5,371 nt of DNA from positions 1 through 5,371 of the forward strand of contig CAKZUS010000047.1 in assembly GCA_937921805.1 (NCBI GenBank), written 5' to 3'. This DNA is from an uncultured Granulosicoccaceae bacterium. GTDB lineage: Bacteria; Pseudomonadota; Gammaproteobacteria; JABXHR01. Each line of letters opens with the position of its first letter. Position 1 is the stretch's first letter. This document shows positions 1-5,371 of the stretch, piece by piece. Below the pieces are notes generated by a model. The model made no database searches and was not told the DNA's origin. It saw nothing but the letters and a program-made list of their open reading frames with translations. A program made the translations under genes and the position numbers.

Positions 1-237
1 GTGCAGTCCGGTGACGGGCAGGCGAATGGGGATGCACTGGCGGCACTGCATGCAGTCGGGTCGATAAACGTGGTCTCCGCTGCGCCGAAATCCCAGCTCT
101 AGCAAGCGGCCATAGACAGCAGGAGACAAGGGCTGGCTTTGCGCCACAACGAGATTGCTCGCACTGCGCCCGGGGAGGTAGCTGCAAGGCATGAGAGTGG
201 TGCGCTGCAGCCGAATAGACGTCGAGCTTAGGCGCAC
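1..237 (-). CDS. bpt: Aspartate/glutamate leucyltransferase (Bpt), N-terminal part, cut by window edge
   Basis: Bpt is a cytoplasmic aminoacyl-tRNA-protein transferase. It adds leucine from Leu-tRNA to proteins with N-terminal Asp or Glu, marking them for ClpS/ClpAP degradation (family knowledge). The 79 visible codons carry the family N-terminal signature: PCSYLPGR at residues 17-24, then GFRRSGDHVYRP at 49-60, then three cysteines spaced CxxCxxC at 62, 65 and 68, followed by IPIRLPV. The catalytic C-terminal domain lies beyond position 1. I chose the GTG at 237-235 because it puts 17 residues before the first conserved Cys, close to the 16 I recall for Pseudomonas homologues. An AGAGG ribosome site (245-249) sits 7 nt upstream. 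The ATG at 192-190 would remove most of that leader. The start overlaps the end of sbcB by 10 nt, so the two are probably co-transcribed and translationally coupled. In Pseudomonas this gene usually follows aat, which is not seen here. Confidence 0.9.
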   Translation of the reverse strand, partial: MRLSSTSIRLQRTTLMPCSYLPGRSASNLVVAQSQPLSPAVYGRLLELGFRRSGDHVYRPDCMQCRQCIPIRLPVTGLH

Positions 238-1631
238 AATGAGGCCTCTAGCTGTTGGCGATAGTCGCGTAGCGCAGCGACGACAGGGTCTTGCGGCGGC
301 AGAGCGCGGAGGTGCTGATCGAACTCGGCAAAGCTGCGTGCGCTGCGCACGCCCTCACCCCGCAAGCGTGCGAGGCAAAACTGCAGCCAGGCTTGTTGTT
401 CGGCGGCGCTACAGTGTGCAAAGGCATTGCGCGCGCGAAAACGCTGGTGTAGGGCCTGATAGCGCGAATCGGCAAAGGCGACGTGAGCACGCTCTAATAG
501 TGCGTCTGGGCCTTGGCGTAATAGCGCCTGATCGGCACGGGTGGGAAATCCTGCGTAGAGGGCCTGCTCGGCGTCTTGAGGCGGGGGCGGGGCGTCGCTA
601 TAGACGGCTCGAAGCGTGTCCCGCAGCGCGGGTCGATGCGCCAATAGCACTTGGCGGTGGCGCTCGCAGGCCTCAAGGTCGTGCCCCCAGCGCTGGCGGG
701 CGTTGGCGTCGAGCACACCCAGTGGCGCGATGATGGGCGAGCGGTTAGCGTAGATGGTTTTAAGTGGCGGGCGCAGGGTGTCGCCCAAAGCCGCCTGAGG
801 CGTATAGAGCTGCGCGCGCAGTGTCTCGGCGTCGCGATTGAGCCATGTCTCTGGGTCTATGCGCAGGTCACACACGATCGTCTGCGCGGCGACGCGGGGG
901 TGGCGCAGCAGCGGCATCACGACGCTATGATGGCCGTGAGCGCGGGCAATATTGCCCGAAACGTGCACCAAAGCCGGGCTGGTTTCGCAGTCGAGCTTAT
1001 CGAGTACCGTGGCCTTGTTGCGCAGGCTCAGCGCATAGTCAAACAATCGCGGCTGTGCGGCGCGCAGCAGCCTCGCCAGCGCGATAGTCGCCCGCACATC
1101 CGACAGGGCGTCGTGGGCGTCGCTGTGCTCGATGCCATTGGCGGCGCTGAGGTGTTCGAGCTTGAGGCTGACTGTGCCGTCGATCTCCGGCCACTGTATC
1201 CCCTCTGGACGCAGCGCCCAACAGCTACGAACCAGATCGATCAGGTCCCAGCGGCTATTGCCGTCGCGCCACTCACGCCCGTAGGGGTCGATGAAGTTGC
1301 GATACAGCAGATGGCGGAAAAACTCATCGTCAAAGCGAATCGAGTTATACCCGACCCCGCAGGTGTTGCCGCGGTCAAACTGCGCGTTGAGCTGCTTGGC
1401 AAACTCCAACTCGCTGAGGCCCTTGTCGAGGGTCTCAGCGGGAGTAATGCCAGTGATTTGGCAGGCAATCGGGTCGGGCAGATAATCTGGCGATGGGCGA
1501 CAGTAGAGCACCAATGGCTCACCGATTTCGCGCAATTGGTCGTCGGTTCGCAGGCAAGCGAACTGAGACGGGCGATCTAGTGCGTGATCGCGGCCAAAGG
1601 TCTCAAAGTCATACCAGAGAAACTGCTGCAC
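228..1631 (-). CDS. sbcB: Exodeoxyribonuclease I (SbcB)
   Basis: Exonuclease I is a processive 3'-to-5' single-strand DNA exonuclease acting in recombination and mismatch repair, and it partners with SSB (family knowledge). The protein is 467 residues; E. coli ExoI is 475. It is recognisable along its length. The DEDDh exonuclease domain covers roughly residues 1-185, with D8 and E10 in YDFETFG, D101 in IRFDDE, and H173 and D178 in HSDAHDALSDV. These align with E. coli D15, E17, D108, H181 and D186, so the active site is intact. Family stretches NSRWDLIDLVR, ALRPEGIQWPE and ANGIEHS are present, as is LVHVSGN at the start of the SH3-like region; a helical C-terminal domain should follow. The start is GTG. 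No earlier start is possible because the in-frame codons before it are TGC and the TGA stop of the upstream gene. No clear Shine-Dalgarno site is visible, so translation probably depends on coupling to that gene, 3 nt away. Confidence 0.98.
   Translation of the reverse strand: MQQFLWYDFETFGRDHALDRPSQFACLRTDDQLREIGEPLVLYCRPSPDYLPDPIACQITGITPAETLDKGLSELEFAKQLNAQFDRGNTCGVGYNSIRFDDEFFRHLLYRNFIDPYGREWRDGNSRWDLIDLVRSCWALRPEGIQWPEIDGTVSLKLEHLSAANGIEHSDAHDALSDVRATIALARLLRAAQPRLFDYALSLRNKATVLDKLDCETSPALVHVSGNIARAHGHHSVVMPLLRHPRVAAQTIVCDLRIDPETWLNRDAETLRAQLYTPQAALGDTLRPPLKTIYANRSPIIAPLGVLDANARQRWGHDLEACERHRQVLLAHRPALRDTLRAVYSDAPPPPQDAEQALYAGFPTRADQALLRQGPDALLERAHVAFADSRYQALHQRFRARNAFAHCSAAEQQAWLQFCLARLRGEGVRSARSFAEFDQHLRALPPQDPVVAALRDYRQQLEASLCA
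245..249 (-). promoter_or_regulatory. Ribosome binding site for bpt, inside the sbcB 3' end
   Basis: Read on the minus strand, AGAGG lies 7 nt before the GTG at 237. It supports that start over the internal ATG at 192. It is embedded in the last codons of sbcB. Confidence 0.55.
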
Positions 1632-1634
1632 GCA

Positions 1635-2228
1635 TCACCACACGATGTCATCGGGCACGGCGTAATCGGCGTAGGGGTCATCTGCGACGCTGCCCTCGCT
1701 GGCTTCATCGCCGCTGCTCTGACCGCCGGTAATAAAGAGCCACTGCGCGTTGAGCGCAAGAATGTCGTCTTTGAGTGGGCTGGGCACAACATGGGTGATG
1801 CGATTGAGACGCGTGATGCTCAACTGGCCATCAATGAGCTTTTGTCTCGCCTCATCGTTGATCAGCAGTTGCTTGATGCGCTCGCCGATCTGGTAGTTAT
1901 AGGCGATCTCCCCGTGCCAATCATTGAGGCTATTGGCTTCAATCAAGGCCTTGATTTCTGCCTTGACTTGCTTGCGCCGCAAATCCTCGGGGCTAGGCAC
2001 TCCAGGTGTCGGCTTGGGGCGTGATTTCTTTGCCGCTTTGGCCGATGCTGGCGCGGCTTTAGCCTGGTCCGAGGCCTTGGGTTTGGCCGTCGACGATGCC
2101 GCAGAGCGAGCGGTCGCGTCCTGGCGTTTACGTGGCTTTCTGGGGTGCTTTTTGGGTTTGTCCGATTTCTCGGGCTGGGGACGGGCCAGGCCCATTCCTA
2201 GTAGCTGGTCTCGAAGCGAGGCGCTCAT
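1635..2228 (-). CDS. yaiL: DUF2058 family protein (YaiL-like)
   Basis: This is a 197-residue member of the DUF2058/YaiL family. Its biochemical role is not established; older annotations call it a nucleoprotein or polynucleotide-associated protein. The N-terminus (SLRDQLLGMGL, 4-14) and the C-terminal tail (DDPYADYAVPDDIVW, 183-197) match the family closely. The conserved middle, about 83-165, includes KAEIKALIEAN and ends in a short beta-rich part. Residues 20-75 are dominated by Lys, Arg, Ala, Pro and Ser with almost no acidic residues. This looks like a disordered, histone H1-like basic linker, where E. coli has a more mixed, charged helical segment. A nucleic-acid-binding role is my inference from this basic stretch and from the adjacent sbcB. 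The ATG at 2228 is preceded by a recognisable promoter but has no strong Shine-Dalgarno sequence. It is probably the first gene of a DUF2058-sbcB-bpt operon. The family call is firm; the function is not known. Confidence 0.94.
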   Translation of the reverse strand: MSASLRDQLLGMGLARPQPEKSDKPKKHPRKPRKRQDATARSAASSTAKPKASDQAKAAPASAKAAKKSRPKPTPGVPSPEDLRRKQVKAEIKALIEANSLNDWHGEIAYNYQIGERIKQLLINDEARQKLIDGQLSITRLNRITHVVPSPLKDDILALNAQWLFITGGQSSGDEASEGSVADDPYADYAVPDDIVW

Positions 2229-2252
2229 CGTTTCATATAAAAATGCTGGCAG

Positions 2253-2264
2253 ATACTAGAGTAT
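2253..2264. repeat. Short inverted repeat overlapping the leftward -10 box
   Basis: ATACT (2253-2257) and AGTAT (2260-2264) form a perfect 5-bp inverted repeat around a 2-nt centre. It lies over the predicted -10 element and start point of the minus-strand operon, where a repressor could bind. The arms are short, so chance is a realistic explanation. Confidence 0.25.
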
Positions 2265-2288
2265 ACGGGGGGGAGACGTTTCCGTCAG
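2260..2288 (-). promoter_or_regulatory. Putative sigma70 promoter for the DUF2058-sbcB-bpt operon
   Basis: On the minus strand, CTGACG (2288-2283) resembles a -35 box, matching 4 of 6 bases of TTGACA. TATACT (2265-2260) matches 5 of 6 bases of the -10 consensus, with a 17-nt spacer. Transcription would start near 2253, giving a leader of about 25 nt before the ATG at 2228. The spacer contains a run of C residues on this strand. Prediction only. Confidence 0.55.
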
Positions 2289-2354
2289 GGCTTTTTGCAT
2301 TCTCGCAAAGTGTCGATACGGTCATGTTTTTGCTTATTGGTGGTATGAAGATCA

Positions 2355-2392
2355 GTCACGGTTCGCTTGGAACCTTCACACTGGTCACCGTG
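2355..2392. repeat. Overlapping inverted and direct repeats upstream of the FHA gene
   Basis: CACGGT (2357-2362) can pair with ACCGTG (2387-2392). Inside this, GGTTC (2360-2364) can pair with GAACC (2370-2374). The two pairings share bases 2360-2362, so they exclude each other. GTCACGGT (2355-2362) also recurs with one mismatch as GTCACCGT (2384-2391), 29 nt further on. This could be an operator pair or a leader structure for the FHA gene. I saw no convincing rightward -35/-10 pair in 2229-2435, and no known riboswitch or terminator. Confidence 0.25.
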
Positions 2393-2435
2393 TTTACAAC
2401 TGCGCAGTCCACCGCGCTTACAGGTCCACACGCCC

Positions 2436-2735
2436 ATGCCCGAATTGTTGTTGCTCGTTGATGATGTTGAGGTTCGCCGCTACCGGCTATGGCTGGGGCG
2501 CATTATGCTCGGTCGCGCCAGTAGCGCCGATATTGTCGTGGACGATCAAACTGTTAGCCAGCGGCACGCAGTCATTGAGTGCAGCGCGGAGACGGGACAG
2601 TTCACTTGCCATGTGCAAGATCTCAATAGCACCAATGGCACCCTGATAGACGGCGAAAAAATACGCCGCAGCATACTGCTGCATGGACAAATTCTGGGCC
2701 TAGGCTGGATCCGCTTTCGCTTTGTTGATCGCTAA
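2436..2735 (+). CDS. Small single FHA-domain protein
   Basis: This 99-residue protein is almost entirely one forkhead-associated (FHA) domain, a beta-sandwich fold that binds phosphothreonine peptides (family knowledge). The diagnostic residues are in order: GR at 26-27, S41 and H44 in the VSQRHAVIE stretch, and LNSTNGT at 63-69. It has no signal peptide, membrane segment or second domain, so it is probably a cytoplasmic adaptor. Its partner cannot be named: no Ser/Thr kinase, phosphatase or secretion gene is in the window. I chose the ATG at 2436 because MPELLLLVDD leads directly into the first strand. The frame stays open upstream to a TTG at 2367, but that 23-residue extension looks like translated leader DNA. 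Only a weak AGG (2422-2424), 11 nt upstream, could serve as a ribosome site. It lies 50 nt before panB, which may be read from the same transcript. The domain call is firm; the role is unknown. Confidence 0.92.
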   Translation: MPELLLLVDDVEVRRYRLWLGRIMLGRASSADIVVDDQTVSQRHAVIECSAETGQFTCHVQDLNSTNGTLIDGEKIRRSILLHGQILGLGWIRFRFVDR

Positions 2736-2751
2736 AACCTGCGCGTTTGGG

Positions 2752-2757
2752 TATAGT
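2752..2757 (+). promoter_or_regulatory. Possible -10 element upstream of panB
   Basis: TATAGT in the 50-nt gap between the FHA gene and panB matches 5 of 6 bases of the -10 consensus and would give a leader of about 20 nt. No good -35 box lies 16-18 nt upstream; the nearest TTGATC (2725-2730) is 21 nt away. It may be a weak or activator-dependent internal promoter, or chance. Confidence 0.25.
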
Positions 2758-2774
2758 CCAGTGGCTGTCAGATC

Positions 2775-2778
2775 GAGG
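2775..2778 (+). promoter_or_regulatory. Ribosome binding site for panB
   Basis: GAGG lies 7 nt before the ATG at 2786. It decides this start over an in-frame ATG at 2747, which would add 13 unconserved residues. Confidence 0.6.
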
Positions 2779-2785
2779 CTTTGTA

Positions 2786-3604
2786 ATGAGCGCACATTCT
2801 TCTTCTTCCGGGCGGGTAACGCTCACGTCGCTGCATAAAATGAAAGCGACGGGGCAGCCTATTGCCTGCCTGACGGCCTATGACGCCGCTTTTGCTATGG
2901 TGCTCGATGCGGCCGAGGTCGATGTGGTGCTGGTCGGGGACTCGGTGGGCATGGTCGTGCAGGGGCGCGAGACGACGATTAGCGTATCCATGGACGAGAT
3001 GATCTACCACAGCCAAATGGTGCGCCGAGGCTTGCGCCGGGCGATGCTGATGGTCGATATGCCCTTTATGAGTTATGGCACTGCCGACGATGCGCTGGCC
3101 AATGCCGCGCGGCTGATGAAAGAGGGCGACGCGGAGATCGTCAAGCTCGAATGGGGAGCCATGCAGCTCGATATGGCGCACCGACTGAATGAATGCGGCA
3201 TTCCTGTGTGCGCGCACCTGGGACTCACGCCGCAGTCGGTGCATAAGCTCGGCGGCTATCGTGTGCAGGGCCGGGATCATCCCACCGCGCAGAAAATGCG
3301 CGAGGATGCGCAGAGGCTCGAACAAGCCGGGGCAGATATGCTCTTACTAGAATGCGTGCCGACGGCGCTTGCGCAGGAGATTACGCAGTCGGTGAGCATT
3401 CCCGTGATTGGCATAGGTGCTGGGGCGGGCGTGGACGGGCAGATATTGGTGCTGTATGACATTCTCGACATTGCCCCCGGCAAGCGCACCCGCTTTTCGA
3501 AAAACTACATCCAGTCCAGTGACTCTATCCACCAGGCGGTGGAGCACTATGTTGAGCAGGTGCGCAGCGGTGCTTTTCCCACCGCTGAGTATGCGTTCGA
3601 CTAA
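2786..3604 (+). CDS. panB: 3-methyl-2-oxobutanoate hydroxymethyltransferase (PanB)
   Basis: PanB is the first committed enzyme of pantothenate synthesis. It transfers a hydroxymethyl group from 5,10-methylene-tetrahydrofolate to alpha-ketoisovalerate, giving ketopantoate, in the cytoplasm with Mg2+ (family knowledge). The product is 272 residues; E. coli PanB is 264. It is a single (beta/alpha)8 domain with the expected residues: D52 in VGDSVGM and D91 in MVDMPF (metal ligands), K120 and E122 in VKLEWG, H144 in CAHLGLTPQS, and E189 in LLECVP. The C-terminal stretch GIGAGAGVDGQILV (209-222) and the following YDILDIAPGKRTRF are also typical. A GAGG site sits before the chosen ATG. The stop codon overlaps the panC start by one base, so the two are coupled. 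Folate and the valine precursor are its inputs, and PanC uses its product after a ketopantoate reductase step that is not encoded in this window. Confidence 0.99.
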   Translation: MSAHSSSSGRVTLTSLHKMKATGQPIACLTAYDAAFAMVLDAAEVDVVLVGDSVGMVVQGRETTISVSMDEMIYHSQMVRRGLRRAMLMVDMPFMSYGTADDALANAARLMKEGDAEIVKLEWGAMQLDMAHRLNECGIPVCAHLGLTPQSVHKLGGYRVQGRDHPTAQKMREDAQRLEQAGADMLLLECVPTALAQEITQSVSIPVIGIGAGAGVDGQILVLYDILDIAPGKRTRFSKNYIQSSDSIHQAVEHYVEQVRSGAFPTAEYAFD

Positions 3605-4467
3605 TGCAGGTATGGTCTTCTTTGGCAGCGATGCAAGCTGCTCGCCCCACGCTGGCTGGGCCGCTGGGGTTTGTGCCGACAATGGGCAATCTACACGCTG
3701 GGCATCTGTCGCTGATTGAGCTTGCCCGCCAGCAGAGCGCCAGTGTGGTGGCGAGTATTTACGTCAACCCGATGCAGTTTGACCGCCCGGATGACTTCTC
3801 TCAGTACCCGCGCAGCTTCGATGCTGATTTGGCGGCGCTGCGCGAGGCGGGGGTCGATGGCGTGTTTCTTCCCACCGATCAAGATCTCTACCCCGACGGC
3901 ATCGCCGCCAGTACCCGTGTTGAGGTGCCGCATATTGCCAATGTGCTGTGCGGTGCGAGTCGGCCTGGGCACTTTCTGGGCGTCTCTACCGTTGTGACCA
4001 AACTCTTTGGCATGTTGCGCCCTGATTTAGCAGTGTTTGGGAGCAAAGACTTTCAGCAACTGATGATTGTGCGGCGCATGGTGAGCGACTTGCACCTGCC
4101 GGTGCAGATACTCGCGGCTCCCACGGCGCGCGAGGTCTCTGGCTTGGCAATGAGCTCGCGCAATCAGCACTTAAGTGCGCAAGAGCGGCGCCAAGCGACT
4201 GTGCTCTATGCGCAGCTGCAGGCCCTGGTGTCGGCGCTGCGGGCAGGGCGTACCGACTACGCCGCCTTGTGTGAGCAGGCGCAACGGGCTGTACGCGCCG
4301 CAGGCTTGCGGCCGGATTATCTAGAGATTCGGCGTAGTCATGATTTGTCTGAACCCGATGCTGATTCTGGTGTCGAGTCCCCTTCTGCTTTGGGAGTTTT
4401 TGTCGCGGCATTTGCTGGCGACACCCGCCTGATTGACAACCTGCAAGTGGCTGACGGCCAAGATTGA
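3604..4467 (+). CDS. panC: Pantothenate synthetase (pantoate--beta-alanine ligase, PanC)
   Basis: PanC condenses pantoate with beta-alanine using ATP, through a pantoyl-adenylate, to make pantothenate in the cytoplasm (family knowledge). The 287-residue protein has the nucleotidyltransferase HIGH-type motif in PTMGNLHAGHLSL (H31, H34), VNPMQF (55-60) for pantoate binding, FGSKDFQQ (145-152, K148) and LAMSSRN (181-187), which corresponds to the KMSKS-like loop. All signatures are intact. The smaller C-terminal domain follows from about residue 188 and ends with the family GDTRLIDN. It contains an acidic insert, SEPDADSGVESP, at about 248-259, which is probably a surface loop. The ATG lies in TAATG with the panB stop and has no good ribosome site of its own (nearest GAG is 14 nt away), so it should depend on ribosomes finishing panB. 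It is 48 nt from pdxJ. Confidence 0.99.
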   Translation: MQVWSSLAAMQAARPTLAGPLGFVPTMGNLHAGHLSLIELARQQSASVVASIYVNPMQFDRPDDFSQYPRSFDADLAALREAGVDGVFLPTDQDLYPDGIAASTRVEVPHIANVLCGASRPGHFLGVSTVVTKLFGMLRPDLAVFGSKDFQQLMIVRRMVSDLHLPVQILAAPTAREVSGLAMSSRNQHLSAQERRQATVLYAQLQALVSALRAGRTDYAALCEQAQRAVRAAGLRPDYLEIRRSHDLSEPDADSGVESPSALGVFVAAFAGDTRLIDNLQVADGQD

Positions 4468-4515
4468 CTCCGCTATGGCACTATGCCTTTACCTGTACCG
4501 CAAACCGAGACATCC

Positions 4516-5259
4516 ATGACTCTGCTCAGCGTCAATCTGAATAAAATCTGCTTGTTGCGCAATGCGCGTGGGCGTGATTTTCCACATGTATTGGATTTTG
4601 CGCGTGAGGCATTGGATCACGGTGCGGGCGGTCTTACGGTGCATCCGCGCCCTGATCAGCGCCATGCGACGGCGGCGGACGTGTATGCCTTGCGTGCTTT
4701 GATTGCCGACTATCCCGAGGCGGAGCTGAATGTCGAGGGGCGCCCTGATGCGCGCTTCATCGAGTTGGTACTCGACGCCCGGCCTCAGCAGTGCACGCTG
4801 GTGCCCGATGACCCCGCGCAATTGACCTCGGATCATGGCTACGATCTAGTGCGTGACGGCGCGTTGCTGCGCCCCGTGATTGCGCGCCTGCGCGATGCGG
4901 GAATACGCGTGGCGATCTTTATGGACCCCGATGCGTCGTCGATGCCCTTGGCGCGAGACGTGGGAGCGGATCGGGTGGAGCTGTATACCGAGGCCTATGC
5001 CCAGGCGCATGCAGCAGGAGAGGCGCAAGGCGTTCTCGAGGGCTATGCCGAGGCGGCGCGTGCTGCTCTGGCGGCGGGTTTGGCGCTCAATGCGGGCCAT
5101 GATTTGGATTTACAGAACTTAGGGCTCTTTCTGGCGGCCGTCCCCGATGTGGCCGAGGTCAGCATAGGCCATGCCCTGACTGTCGAAGCCCTGCAGCGAG
5201 GCTGGGCCTCCACCGTGGCGGAGTATGCCCAGATTTGCGCCCGTGCGCCACAGCACTAG
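4516..5259 (+). CDS. pdxJ: Pyridoxine 5'-phosphate synthase (PdxJ), divergent type
   Basis: PdxJ closes the pyridine ring of vitamin B6, joining 1-deoxyxylulose 5-phosphate with 3-amino-2-oxopropyl phosphate to give pyridoxine 5'-phosphate (family knowledge). The 247-residue protein (E. coli 243) forms one TIM barrel. Visible motifs are SVNLNKICLLRNARG (5-19), TVHPRPDQRH (41-50; H43, R49, H50), LNVEG (71-75; E74), TLVPD (94-98), ELYTEAYA (155-162; E155), NAGHDL (192-197; H195) and SIGHAL (216-221). These correspond to E. coli H45, E72, E153 and H193. Where E. coli has NIDHIATLRNARG, this protein has NK in place of DH, and it has HPRPD in place of HLRED. Both are features I recall from Xanthomonas and Bacteroidetes PdxJ. 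I chose the ATG at 4516 because the family starts two or three residues before SVN, and a GAGA lies 5 nt upstream. An ATG at 4483 would add 11 unconserved residues. No recO or acpS neighbours are present; the setting is panBC. Confidence 0.96.
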   Translation: MTLLSVNLNKICLLRNARGRDFPHVLDFAREALDHGAGGLTVHPRPDQRHATAADVYALRALIADYPEAELNVEGRPDARFIELVLDARPQQCTLVPDDPAQLTSDHGYDLVRDGALLRPVIARLRDAGIRVAIFMDPDASSMPLARDVGADRVELYTEAYAQAHAAGEAQGVLEGYAEAARAALAAGLALNAGHDLDLQNLGLFLAAVPDVAEVSIGHALTVEALQRGWASTVAEYAQICARAPQH

Positions 5260-5282
5260 TTATCCCCCCTTTGCTGTAAGCC

Positions 5283-5371
5283 ATGGATAAAGCCAAGCTA
5301 GTGCGCGCAGGCGCTTTGGGCACGGTCCCGCTGTTAATTGGCATGCTGCCTGTTGGCCTGAGTTTTGGCGC
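5283..5371 (+). CDS. Probable AzlC-family branched-chain amino acid exporter subunit, 5' end only
   Basis: Only the first 29 codons are in the window. After a short basic start (MDKAKLVRAG), the sequence becomes hydrophobic and reads LGTVPLLIGMLPVGLSFG. This resembles the first membrane segment of AzlC/YgaZ proteins, the large subunit of branched-chain amino acid exporters that usually pairs with a small AzlD/YgaH subunit encoded next to it (family knowledge). The ATG is the first possible start, since an in-frame TAA lies two codons upstream. The ribosome site is poor (TAAG, about 5 nt away). It begins 23 nt after pdxJ with no terminator between them, so it may be the last part of the same operon. 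A valine exporter beside panB would be sensible, as both concern the alpha-ketoisovalerate branch, but this is inference. With so few residues, another membrane protein family remains possible. Confidence 0.6.
   Translation, partial: MDKAKLVRAGALGTVPLLIGMLPVGLSFG

Noticed and set aside
191..733. 180-codon open frame on the plus strand
   Set aside because: It is antisense to the sbcB 3' end and bpt start, Arg-rich and low in complexity, as expected of a shadow frame.
651..1580. Long open frame of 309 codons on the plus strand
   Set aside because: It lies entirely antisense to sbcB, whose catalytic motifs are clear. Its translation has no recognisable domain. Long antisense frames are common opposite GC-rich genes.
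1584..2024. 146-codon open frame on the plus strand
   Set aside because: It is antisense to the DUF2058 gene, which matches its family at both ends. No domain is recognised.
2367..2435. Upstream TTG start for the FHA protein
   Set aside because: The 23 extra residues have no family match, fall in a region with repeats, and end just where the first FHA strand begins at the ATG.
2731..2750. AAAC...GTTT pairing after the FHA stop as a terminator
   Set aside because: The stem is only 4 bp, AT-rich, and has no T-tract after it.
2768..3325. 185-codon open frame on the minus strand
   Set aside because: It is antisense to panB and His/Arg-rich without a recognisable motif.
4483..4515. Upstream ATG start for PdxJ
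   Set aside because: It would add 11 residues not found in the family and lacks a ribosome site. The ATG at 4516 gives the usual N-terminus.
1..5371. CRISPR arrays, insertion sequences, tRNA/rRNA, toxin-antitoxin or defence genes
   Set aside because: I found no regularly spaced repeats, transposase motifs, tRNA-like stretches or small paired genes on either strand.

Overview
The window is GC-rich, gene-dense chromosomal DNA. Its gene content points to a gammaproteobacterium: an E. coli-type exonuclease I (SbcB), a YaiL-like DUF2058 protein and a Bpt-type leucyl-transferase are all typical of that class. There are no transposases, phage genes, RNA genes or CRISPR arrays. I see ordinary housekeeping genes in a slightly unusual arrangement and no clear sign of an undescribed system.

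Layout. The left half (1-2228) is read on the minus strand as a tight three-gene cluster. In transcription order it holds a DUF2058 protein, sbcB (exodeoxyribonuclease I), and the first 79 codons of bpt (aspartate/glutamate leucyltransferase), which is cut by the window edge. The genes are 3 nt apart and then overlap by 10 nt. A good sigma70-like promoter precedes the first gene. The right half (2436-5371) is read on the plus strand: a 99-residue single FHA-domain protein, panB, panC, pdxJ, and the first 29 codons of a probable AzlC-family membrane protein. A divergent intergenic region of about 207 bp (2229-2435) separates the two halves. It contains the leftward promoter and several short inverted or direct repeats.

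How the genes work together. PanB and PanC catalyse two steps of pantothenate (vitamin B5, coenzyme A precursor) synthesis, and PdxJ closes the ring of pyridoxine 5'-phosphate (vitamin B6). The plus-strand cluster is therefore largely a cofactor-synthesis unit, with panB and panC joined by a one-base TAATG overlap. The PdxJ looks like the divergent type I associate with Xanthomonas and Bacteroidetes rather than the E. coli type, and it is not in the usual recO-pdxJ-acpS setting. The minus-strand cluster links single-strand DNA degradation (SbcB) with a basic, probably nucleic-acid-associated DUF2058 protein and an N-end-rule enzyme. That functional link is unclear.
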